Shown here piece after piece: positions 54,693-64,000 of a DNA stretch of 64,000 bases (positions are counted from its first letter, which is position 1; each line of letters begins with the position of its first letter). Origin of the DNA: Spisula solida (lineage: Eukaryota > Mollusca > Bivalvia > Venerida > Mactridae); contig OX365946.1 of the NCBI GenBank assembly GCA_947247005.1, forward strand, positions 46,030,734 through 46,094,733. The letters are read 5' to 3'. Below the pieces are notes generated by a model, which was not told the DNA's origin, did no database searches, and saw nothing but the letters and a program-made list of their open reading frames with translations. Made by a program: the position numbers and the translations under genes.

Positions 54693-57600
54693 GTAAGGGG
54701 TTTCTATAATATGCATGCGTTTAGGGAACAGTTGTTCAATTTATTTATCAGTTGGTCTCATGTATATGTTTTATAGTGTGGAGATATTGTCATGATCCTA
54801 AACTTTATGCATGAATATATTACAAGGTTCTTGCGTTGAAAACGTCAATATCCGCGAGCAAATCGTGCAATATCGGTCTATTGGATTTGCGTTTGTATTG
54901 ATCGCAAAATACATGTATGTCTCAAAGCGGCGTATAGTGTGGAGATTTTAACACCATCCGTGTCCTTTTATTAGCATAATTTATTACTCCATCCGCGTCC
55001 TTTTATTAGCATAATTTAGCAGCCTAATCCTGACCTTTAAGCATGAGTATATTACAAGCTTCTTGTGTTGAATACATCAATGTCCGCGAGCACAGCATGC
55101 AATCATCGGTCCTTTAGATTTGCCTTTGTATTGAACCTCGAACGATTTAATTATATTCAACGCACGAACCTTGTTATGTTGCGACCCATGCATGTTAAAC
55201 TATTTTCATCATTCGGCTGTTATCAGTACCACCATCTGACCGTATATGCTAGACCGACTGATAAGAAATCAAGACCTGACCGATGCTGATTTTTGCATAG
55301 AAATATATAGGAACAAATTAATAAATACCATTTTTGCCTAATACTGTGACAATAGTGTTGATATCACCGTATAGTTTAATTCTTTATCTATCCAACAGTA
55401 TAATTCTATTCGTTATTACTGTATATATTCTTGCTTCCTTTTTCTGTTTAATTGACCCACTATTTTCCCTTCATATACTATATACATTCTATAGCAGAAA
55501 CGTTCCAATTCGACAAACCTGCACACTTTAAGCGTTTATTGAACGCCTTTGGTTTGACATAACACTTCAGTGTTGATATTACCAGGTTAAACATATGATA
55601 ATAACGTAATATATGAAAATTCAGTAAAATAGGACCGTTTCTTCTTGCTTCCTTTTTATTCTGAAAATGACCCATGAAGTAACTGACACTTAAACACTCA
55701 ACGTCCTTACTAGTATTAGCAGTCAGCAAGATTCACACCAACTATTGGTACTCAGTATATAGTGGTGTAACAGTAATTACGTTGCTACTCTATCACTGAT
55801 GGAACCTATATGAAACTTAGCCAATGAAAATTATATTTAAATAAATTAAAAGTATTTCACTGTATAATTTTAGTAGGGCCTAGTTGAAATTAATTGCGAG
55901 AATGTTGCATGTTCATTTCATAACAGATGTGTTTATTTCACAGCACTTCGTTTAAAATTAACTAGGTCGTTAATAAATTGACAAGTAACTGTGTTTTGTC
56001 ATTTGACATTATTTATCAAAACATGTATTAATAGTAATAATATGATATGCACCTAAATATTGCTATGATCTTACAGAGATTGTAAAGATCGAAATCGTTT
56101 CTTCTACCAGAAACAGCATGATAAGGCAATGTGTTAATTGATACCCGACTTATACCACGCATGTTAATTAATTGAATTAAAATGTTTAATTAACATGCGT
56201 GCTTATACAAATCTATCTGTGACACTTAATTACTTTAGACGTTTTAGACAAAAAATACGTTAATTACAAAGGACTTTTAAACAAATGTAATTAATTTAGT
56301 TTATTGATATCGATAATACCGTTATAAATGGTTAGACAATAAAAGCGTGTATATGTGTATTATACTGATTAGTTAAGTAACAACCAATGCAGATGTTTTT
56401 GCCTTGGTCTAGATATATCAGTCTGTTCTCCATGGTGTTAATTGGTTCCTGACCTAGCACTGATAAGTCGTGCCCGGCTAGAACTATTTAATCAGAAAAT
56501 CAGAAAAATCGACATGCTTCTTTTAATGGAATATTATAAAGATCTGAACTATCAGGGAATTCAACAAAGAATGATTTTGGTTCCTCGAGAAAAAAATGTA
56601 ACATCTGAAATCCAATACATTAAAACCATATGAAATAACCTTCATACAAAACGTTAAATTTAATTTATAAAGGCTATTTTGTTCCAATATGTTTTCGATA
56701 ATGACTTCGAATTGCAGTCAAGTTCTATTATATATACACATATGTGTCCACACCAAAAGATGTGCATTTGTCTTGATAATGGACCATTTGTGTACATATA
56801 ATCAAGATTAGATTTTAAAGATGATAAAGTATCTTAAAATAGACAGGAAAGGCTAATGTGTCAGATCTATATCGTTGCACATGAGAAAAAATGATCGTAT
56901 GGCTATTTGTCAGCATGGGTACCGAGTCAGTGAAGTACATTTTGTAAAATATATGTTTCTGTTTACTAGTAGATATTGACTTGTATCTATTACTTTGAAA
57001 TTAGTATCTTGTTGCATGTATATCAACCCAGGCAAAACACGGTTATTAATTATAAAAAAATATTCGAATCTCTCCCCAAAGCTGAAATGTAATTACATGT
57101 ACATTGTACTTGTGTTCCATTAGGACACTTCTTATCCGGCCTTGAAGAAACGTTTTACAAACTCTAACATTTACATTGTTTGTAAACAATTATCTATTAC
57201 ATTATTTATATGTGCACGATGTAACCTGAAACAAAGACCTAAATATACAAAGATTAGAACAATCTAACAAATCTCACAATATCTCGCGGCAGTTTTCTGA
57301 AATCTCGCGAAATCTCGTTTTTCTTTAATACCTATTATCTCCTGTTTTGCTATACATAGGAAAAAACTAATATGTTTATGCAATAGATTTATCATTCTGC
57401 TTTAAAATGATTCCTAATTTATTGAAATCGGTCAAGGAATAAAACAAAAGACCTCAAAGAGCCAGACCTACTCTCATTTTAATGGAAATGCTAATTTTAG
57501 CAGAAAAGACCCCATTTGCCTCATTCAAACAATAATTTTCTGGATTCTATAAGAGATAGAAAAAAATAAGTTACATCATGCAGTAGAAGAAGCTTAGCTC

Positions 57601-60600
57601 TTCAAAATGAGATAAAGTTCATTAAAAAAGGATGACAAACAAAAGTGTTCATGCAAAATATCAGAATCTGCTGCATGCTATTTTGCATTTTCTCTCCGTT
57701 GTCAATTAAGTGTCCAATCTGTGTATATTTAGGTCTTTGCCTGAAATATTAATGTGCGTGAAGTGTGGGTAACATGGTTGGACCAATTTTAGCAAGGATT
57801 AAACCTCCAAAATAGTGTAAATTGATAAACAAAGTCAATGGTGAAGTCTGCATTTTGATATAGTCAAGTTGCCACAATATTTAACACATAATACACTATG
57901 TCCATGTACAACGTAATCAGGCCCATGCACTTAATTGATTACAACTGTGTGATATGTGTATGGTATGCTTATCTCTGTCCATAATCTGCAGTCTCATAAT
58001 AAACAGATAGAAGTCCTGAATATTTAACGCAGATTAGGGTCAGCAGGGGACAAAACTCCAACGTATGTACCGGCTTAATCAAAGAAAATGCAGAGTTAAG
58101 AGCCTTGACGAATGATGAATATAGTTTGGTATGCTAAAATTCGTTGGTGTGATAAATAAAAATGTGAAGTATTTCATTACTATTAATCCTATTTTCTTCT
58201 TAAAAATATCAAAATACACAGAAATAATAAGCCTTTAACAAATAATTAAAATTGTAATAGTTTAATAACATTAATATGTAAAAACACACAAATTACGTGT
58301 AAAAAATCCGACTTGAAAAGTGTATGTAATATGAAGCATTTATTTTAAAGACGCAGTAGCCTACCTTATTATCATATTGCAACCGTTTTGACGTTACGTC
58401 AATATATTCATGCACTAATGTAAGGATCATGTCAAATTCTCCGTGCTATACATGTGCAATGGCGCATCCTATATTTAGTTCGTAAGTTATTTTCTTTGCT
58501 AGGCTCACGTCCCTATTTTGTCAAAATTGTGTCTAAATTTTGTCCAATCCGTCAATAATGTAGAAGCGGTTACGAACAAGGACATCAGGCGCGTAGCTAC
58601 CTGTACGCAGAATACGCATCTGCGTACACATACTTCTCAAAAAGTGAAAAAATAAAGGATCGAAAAATGCAATAAAAACTGATGCCCAAGCCCTAAAGGG
58701 GTAATCCTTTAGTATTTTCAGCACTTCTTAGAAACGTTTTTAAAAAGCTATATGCAAACAAAAAAACCTAGTTTTATCAGTAAAAATATTGTCAATGACG
58801 ATGCAAAAAAACACGCCAGAACGTACCAGAGACGTTTTATATAACACAATTTTTGCTCGCCGCAACTTTGCTCGACATAAGCCGGTTGCTCGTGTCATCG
58901 TAGCTCGTCTTACCGAGGTTTTACTGTAATTTAAATTTGTCTGAGTAAGAAAAGTGCAACTTTGGAATTTATTCACTTTGGTCCACATCATTTTACAACA
59001 CGAAACACAGAATTTGTTAATCTCTCATCAGCTGATGGTTCAAGTGGCTTCAAAGCCGAAGCAGACCGTTACCATTTGTACGTGTCGTATGCTTGTCCAT
59101 GGGCACACAGATGTCTAATAACGAGAAAGTTGAAGGGACTTGAAGACGTTATCTCTGTCAATGTAGTTGATTGGATGTTGAACTTTGGAGAAGGCTGGCG
59201 GTTCACTGACAAGGTGAGTGCACACTTAGAGATTGCATCTATTTCCGCCATGTATTTTACTGGTTTTAATATTGAAGGTTTCATTATAAGAGCGGGGTAC
59301 TCTTTTGTATGGTTATAAAACAGACTCCGGATACATGTTCCGATTTCTGCGACTATGAAGGGGAAATGTATAGTGAGAGACAACATGCCCTGTTCATGGC
59401 CCGATAGCCACGACCATGGAGTTGGTAGGTATCAACTGTCCATGATCGGATGTCCACGGCTAGGTAGGTGATTTTGTCAGTTTTGAGACTCATGAACACG
59501 GGACCTTGTACGCCTACATGTTAATACAAATATCGCGATTTATTTGCAAACACTCGGTGATTATCATACATGTATATAGTGTTTATTCTTCAGACGCCTG
59601 GTAGTACGCTGGATACAGTAAACAACTGTAAATTTATTCGTGAAATATATCACAAAGTCCAAGCAGGTATGTTATTATGTTTACGTCAACTTCTGATGAA
59701 AAAACTTCGTATTTTTTCAGAACATCTTCAATTCATCACAAAACAACTGTGGTATAAAGTTAAGCCTACAATTACAGAAATACATTTTTGTCTTAAAATA
59801 ATGTATGGATGATAAGGTTTTTCTGCATTCCGGTTTACCCTGTCCGTGCAGTCCGGCTTTTACTTACCAATCTATTTTAGTGCGCATGTGCATCTCAGTT
59901 AAATTTTGGAGACGAAGGAGGAAGCTAATTTTACGCTGTTATATTGTTATCTGTTTTCACGTTTTTGGACTTTAAATAATTATTTTTGCGTGTTTATAAG
60001 TTTTAATTGTATGTTGTATATATTGTATATATGTTATGTGCTTTTACTGGCTTTAATAAAAGCCCATTTACAACATACTCTTGGTGTCTGTTTTAATTTC
60101 GTATTACAAGCTACGCAATCTTTCACACAGGAAAATCATTTGAGAGCCATAAAGTACACTCACAATAGCAATTGACAAATAACTGAGTAAAATACTTAGA
60201 CATTTCAAATCGTATTATATAAGTTAAGCTAAAAGAAGTTCGTAAGAAAGGCTGTATTTAGTTTCTATTTTTGTTGCAACAGTTATCACAGTTCATACAT
60301 ACACCTGATTTCGGTCAGTTTCATGTAATTTTGACCTTTATAAAAACAACAGCATGTTTTAAGTATATTATAACCCCCCTTTACTTACTGGCAAAGCCGA
60401 GACATGTATACAAAAATACCACACTCGAAGCGGACGCTAAACCACTACGATTTATACAAAATCATAAAGAAATGGAGACAACGTGTGCCAGTCGCCAATA
60501 CTTTAGAACATTAATTACGAGTTGTATCGACGATGATAGGAGAAATATTTAAGGTTAAGTGAACAAATACATTATTTTGACTAATATTCAAAAATAATAA

Positions 60601-63600
60601 CTTAAATAATAGATGTCTTACGATGATAATTCAGCTAGTTTGTGAATTCTACATTTAGTTTTAGTTAATAATTTATTTTTAGGTCGATTGTGAAACAAGT
60701 TTTTCAAACTTATTTTATATTACATTAATCACTCTCCACACCTCATTCCTGGTGTTATCCGTTTTCAAGCCAGGGCATTTCTGGTACCATTTTTATTTCG
60801 TCTATGGTATGACGCGGCCAGGGGTCGAACCCGAGATTTCCCGCACTTGAAGCGGACGCTCAACCACTAGGCTATCGAGGAGGCGGCATAGTAGTCAATT
60901 AACTTCAGGAGGATTTGTTAGGGGTGAATGATCACTTCGTGTCGCTTCGAGTGCGTAGTTATTCATCCCAAGAACAGTCACACCTTTGTATCTAATTTAT
61001 TGGTCAAATTACAATGAAACTTCACATGAATAGTTGGTACCAAACCTAGTTGTGCATATTGCCAGACAGTTTTGGTAGGATGATTATTGTCGGAGTTATT
61101 GCCCTTTAATGGTAAAATATAAGTATATCTGCACTTGTTCTCCTTAACCACTGATCTGATTTCATTGAAACTTCACGATAGTAGTTGATACCGAACCTAG
61201 TTGTGCATAATGTTGTCAGGATAGTTGTCCAATTATTATAGCAAGAGTTATATATTGGCTCGATGTGAGAGAGGAGACGTAAGTTTTCGTGTCAGAAACA
61301 CATCTAGTTATCAATACATGCCAAATATCGATACTTTGTCAACGATTACGCCACCAAAACATAAACCGAAATCATCTGTTTATAAGCAATGGTAACAGAA
61401 AATTAATTCCATTATAAATTTTCATGAAATTCATGATACTTGCTGAGAATATATTTATTAAGCATCGGTGAAAATTTTAAACCTATGTTTTGAATACTTT
61501 TTGTGTAATCATGGAGCAAAGTACACGATTTACTGGGACAACCCTCGTATATTATGGAACATCCCATTTATAAATCGTTTAATCAGATCAGTACTCAGTC
61601 TTACGACCTTATAAGACTCATGCATAATATAAATCTGTATCTTAAGGCGCTTCTTATGAGCCTATTTCATGAAAATCGGAAGTGGTCATGTAGATCAAAC
61701 TGAATTTTAAAAAGCTTGTTTTTCCATAAGTATAGAGTAGTCTTCAGACAGTCTATTCTTCTTTTCACAAAACATTTATTTTGAACTTACGACCTTCTAA
61801 TTCTAAGCCAACGATGTATTCATGTACACAAATTGTCTTGATTTAGATTTCAACGGACCTTACACTGTGCCTTTATTATGGGATAAACAGAATAAGACGA
61901 TTGTGAATAATGAATCCAGTGAAATATTACGAATGTTGAACAGTGAATTCAACGCTTTCTGTAAAACAGAAGAACAAAAGAAGATAGATTTATACCCTCA
62001 ACAACTTCGAGAACAAATTGATGCCATAAACACTTGGATCTACCCGTAAGTTGACAATAATTAAATTTACATTTTTTAAACGGAGGTTGCGAAGCGCACG
62101 CAAGCGGTCACATGATGTGCAAGTATGGGTAGCTACCTATACACATAGACGTATATGTTGTACTTGCAATTTAAAACGTCGCTTGCGAAACAAAACGTGT
62201 ATGCGTGAAATCACTGTTGAACTATGTTTTCCTCATGATTCGACGGTACTTGGTTGTGCGTGAACAAAACTTTTTCCGGGAGTTTAAGGTGCCCTTAACC
62301 TATGCGCACTCGTTGTTTGGTTTCGAAACCTCCCTATTATCAACAAGTGACCCCCGCCCCCATGTAGCTCAATTGTTGGCGTAATTGCCGTCTAATCTGA
62401 CGATATGGGTTCAAATACGGGTCATGGGAAGCACTCATATATCTGCCATATTTCACCTGAAGGCTGACTGGCAAATAAAGGCTAAGCTCGGCCTAGTGAT
62501 ACCAACGAACACAAATCGATATTTGAAATACTGAAATTAATAAGAGTGGTAATGGTATTGAATTAGTAAAACAACTCAACTGAAACAATTACACGACACG
62601 TTGACTCTGAGATATTTGATGATATTTGTGATTTTCATGCAACGATTCGTGACCGCAAAATGTTATATTTATCTTATGTTAATTACTCCAACCAGGCTGT
62701 CATTCGACCTATAAAAGTAGCTTGATAATAAATTATTTATCTGTACTTTATTTATACATGTAATATGATTGTTATATCAAATACATGTATTTATTATATA
62801 CCTAGCAATGTATTGTCACGAATACAGGCCAAATCGCGCAGTGGAATACAACGCGACAGATTGCATTTACCGTATCATACATGTCTGGTTTTCCGAATCC
62901 GTACCATGCATGTCTGACGTGTTATATGCCGAACATATGCCAACGTCAATAACGTCATGACGTAAACAATTGCCTTTTTATGAATGAACGTCGCGTTATA
63001 TGCCGAAAATATGCCGACGTTCATGACGTCAATGTATACACATCAAACGCATTTTCGCGCGTAAAAGCGCTTTTTTCACTTTTGAAGGTATATAATAAAA
63101 GGAATATTACTGCAGTGGTGTTGATCCGTTAAGCCGTATTACCTCTCGTTGGTTGCGCCATACCGCATCTCACTCGACCTAGCGGTCTCGCGGGATACGG
63201 CATTACACAAGCAACTCGAGGTAATACGGCCCAACGGATTAACACACTGCAGTGATATTCCGTATGTATGTGGTCGGGTATAAAAGCTTATTAGTGCTTG
63301 TGTTACAATGTTTGTTAAACTACTCTGTAAAAATAAAATTTACTTGACTTGACTTGAGCTTGTGATAGTTTATCAAACGGTTACCTAGGTTACATAATCC
63401 GCACGTGACGTCATTCATGACCTACTTTTTACACAGTATACCTATAGTTCATATGCGATTTCTTCATTTGATTCTCAAAAAGTGCACTTTCTCCACAAGT
63501 TATTGAAAACACTTTGTATTTTTATACGATTTGTCTACACACAAAAGTTAATGTGTTATTGTTTTAACCAGATGTGTCAGTTAACTTTAACTTCCTATGT

Positions 63601-63808
63601 ATGTATGAATGGTTGTGCTTACAGTCGGAGTTAGTTGCTCAAATAAAAAATAAACAAAAAACCGCCAATATGCTTCTATAGAAAATTATACATCTGCATG
63701 TTTTATTATTTTAGATATATTAACAATGGTGTATATAGATCAGGATTTGCAACAACTCAGGAAGCCTACAATACTGCTGTCACTGGTGTGTTTGAACATC
63801 TGGACAAA
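54617..63808 (+). CDS. Gene 3: glutathionyl-hydroquinone reductase (Ecm4/xi-class GST), 3' end beyond window
   Basis: Five exons: 54617-54692, 59032-59213, 59594-59666, 61847-62045 and 63715-63808; junction phases are 1, 0, 1, 2, 0, all with GT-AG. The protein opens [20 protein letters not shown], then [15 protein letters not shown] and [14 protein letters not shown], the hallmark of this family, with catalytic Cys47 in CPWAH. Later blocks ([33 protein letters not shown]) also fit. The enzyme reduces glutathionyl-hydroquinones with glutathione, releasing hydroquinone and GSSG, in the cytosol or mitochondria. The family is usual in bacteria, fungi and plants and unusual in animals. About 208 residues are seen of an expected ~320; the rest of the C-terminal helical domain lies to the right. 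Confidence 0.92.
54693..59031 (+). other. Gene 3 intron 1 (4.3 kb)
   Basis: It contains two copies of the CGCGAGCAAATCGTGCAAT repeat (54786-54910, 55018-55140) and a duplicated TTTTATTAGCATAATTTA stretch near 54963-55018. The remainder (about 55300-58900) is AT-rich with no feature I can support. Confidence 0.7.
54786..55140. repeat. Dispersed repeat, copies 3 and 4 in tandem
   Basis: Two units share CTTTATGCATGAATATATTA (or CTTTAAGCATGAGTATATTA), GTTCTTGCGTTGAA-like and TCCGCGAGCA words, at 54786-54910 and 55018-55140. Same family as 23740-24040. Confidence 0.65.
59032..59213 (+). CDS. Gene 3 exon 2: thioredoxin-fold active site
   Basis: Acceptor CTCTCATCAG, donor GTGAGT; 182 bp. It encodes residues 26-86 including [20 protein letters not shown]. 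Cys47 of the CPWAH motif is the catalytic cysteine, as in omega- and xi-class GSTs. The sequence [14 protein letters not shown] follows, as in the family. An acceptor at 59009-59010 would give a conflicting frame with exon 1, so the later one is chosen. Confidence 0.9.
59594..59666 (+). CDS. Gene 3 exon 3
   Basis: A 73-bp exon between TTCTTCAG and GTATGT encodes [20 protein letters not shown] then KVQA, matching the family block D-T-V-N-x-x-K-x-x-R-E-(I/L)-Y. Confidence 0.85.
60683..60888 (-). mobile_element. tRNA-headed SINE
   Basis: The reverse complement of 60805-60888 reads CCTCCTCGATAGCCTAGTGG, then TTGAGCGTCCGCTTCAAGTG and GGGTTCGACCCCTGG: strong A and B boxes in tRNA spacing. The body follows (ATACCATAGACGAAATAAAA, CCCTGGCTTGAAAACGG). 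The body also occurs at 27590-27780. I call it a SINE and not a tRNA gene because of the attached body and poor acceptor pairing. Confidence 0.8.
60985..61265. repeat. Two-unit ~150-bp tandem repeat
   Basis: CATGAATAGTTGGTACCAAA then CCTAGTTGTGCATA, and CGATAGTAGTTGATACCGAA then CCTAGTTGTGCATAATG, define two units, each preceded by AATGAAACTTCAC or TTGAAACTTCAC. It lies in gene 3 intron 3. Confidence 0.65.
61847..62045 (+). CDS. Gene 3 exon 4: glutathione-binding region
   Basis: A 199-bp exon encodes [20 protein letters not shown] then [18 protein letters not shown]. The cis-proline region YTVPLLWD and the E-S-S segment correspond to the glutathione-binding part of the thioredoxin-like domain. 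The exon ends in phase 2 after WIYP. Confidence 0.9.
62363..62520 (+). mobile_element. tRNA-related SINE
   Basis: CATGTAGCTCAATTGTTGGC resembles an A box and GGGTTCAAATACGGGTCATG a B box. The body is CACTCATATATCTGCCATAT then TTCACCTGAAGGCTGACTGG and CAAATAAAGGCTAAGCTCGG. Same family as 25849-25989. Confidence 0.75.
62810..63310. repeat. ACGTCA-rich segment with a palindromic MITE-like element
   Basis: 63101-63261 is an inverted repeat: GGAATATTACTGCAGTGGTG then TTGATCCGTTAAGCCGTATT pairs with AATACGGCCCAACGGATTAA then CACACTGCAGTGATATTCC. Upstream (62930-63030) there are repeated TTATATGCCGAA-ATATGCC units and several ACGTCA/TGACGT motifs. Confidence 0.65.
63715..63808 (+). CDS. Gene 3 exon 5: start of the helical C-terminal domain
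   Basis: It follows TTATTATTTTAG and encodes [20 protein letters not shown] then [11 protein letters not shown], the signature N-x-G-V-Y-(K/R)-x-G-F-A of the family. Donor GTACGT at 63809; further exons are outside the window. Confidence 0.9.
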
Positions 63809-64000
63809 GTACGTAAATCTTTCTACAAAATAATATATTCTTTAAGCGATTCACACACTAATGGAATTGTCATAGGATTATCCGAGATGTTCCGATTGTT
63901 TTATGAAACTTCGACATTCTTCCGCATCGCTTGGGATTCTCCAGTATTTTCTTTATAGTGTATCATTGAATTCCTTAAATCAAGATTTCCATAGTTTGCT
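63809..64000 (+). other. Gene 3 intron 5, incomplete
   Basis: The sequence after the exon 5 donor runs to the window edge with no further exon recognised. Confidence 0.6.

Noticed and set aside
58962..59031. Alternative 5' extension of gene 3 exon 2 from TTG 58962
   Set aside because: TTG is not a plausible animal start here; the acceptor at 59031 joins exon 1 in frame and reproduces the family sequence ITADGS.
60805..60888. tRNA gene on the minus strand
   Set aside because: A and B boxes are good but the acceptor stem pairs poorly and a SINE body follows; a related body occurs at 27590-27780.

Overview
The window is AT-rich animal nuclear DNA: genes are split by GT-AG introns, there are no operons, and most of the sequence is interspersed or tandem repeat. 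A bivalve mollusc is my best guess (inference). The ~151-bp arrays rich in AGGTCA motifs, tRNA-headed SINEs, several non-LTR retrotransposon 3' ends and MAM/EGF receptor genes all fit, but the species cannot be read from the sequence alone.

Layout. (1) 1-11,142, minus strand: the 5' ten exons of a type I membrane protein (signal peptide, two MAM domains, one EGF-like domain, linker, transmembrane segment); its cytoplasmic part lies off the left edge. (2) About 11,650-24,900: two copies of a repeat-rich segment in tandem. It contains a ~151-bp array, a tRNA-derived SINE, a foldback element bounded by a 9-bp target duplication, and small palindromes. In the left copy the foldback element carries a 13-bp minisatellite of about 1 kb and has lost its right end. 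In the right copy it is intact except that a near full-length non-LTR retrotransposon (17,945-23,432) sits in its right arm. That retrotransposon has an ORF1 with a 2A-like recoding motif, and an endonuclease/reverse transcriptase ORF2 in the same frame behind a single UAG. (3) 28,022-47,239, minus strand: a complete paralogue of gene 1 with three MAM domains and a tyrosine-rich cytoplasmic tail (789 residues predicted from 14 exons). Its introns hold a dead mariner, a Tc1/mariner-like TIR element, a truncated LINE, SINEs and a ~161-bp array. (4) About 47,240-54,600: intergenic, with several MITE-like palindromes. (5) 54,617 to the right edge, plus strand: five exons of a glutathionyl-hydroquinone reductase (Ecm4/xi-class GST family), continuing past the window.

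The two MAM receptors share exon lengths and intron phases, so they are tandem duplicates that differ by one three-exon MAM unit and one small linker exon. They look like cell-surface adhesion or recognition receptors; the tail of the complete one resembles a tyrosine-phosphorylation docking platform. The reductase gene is unrelated to them. Exon boundaries are my manual calls from splice sites, phase continuity and paralogue comparison; no transcript evidence was available.
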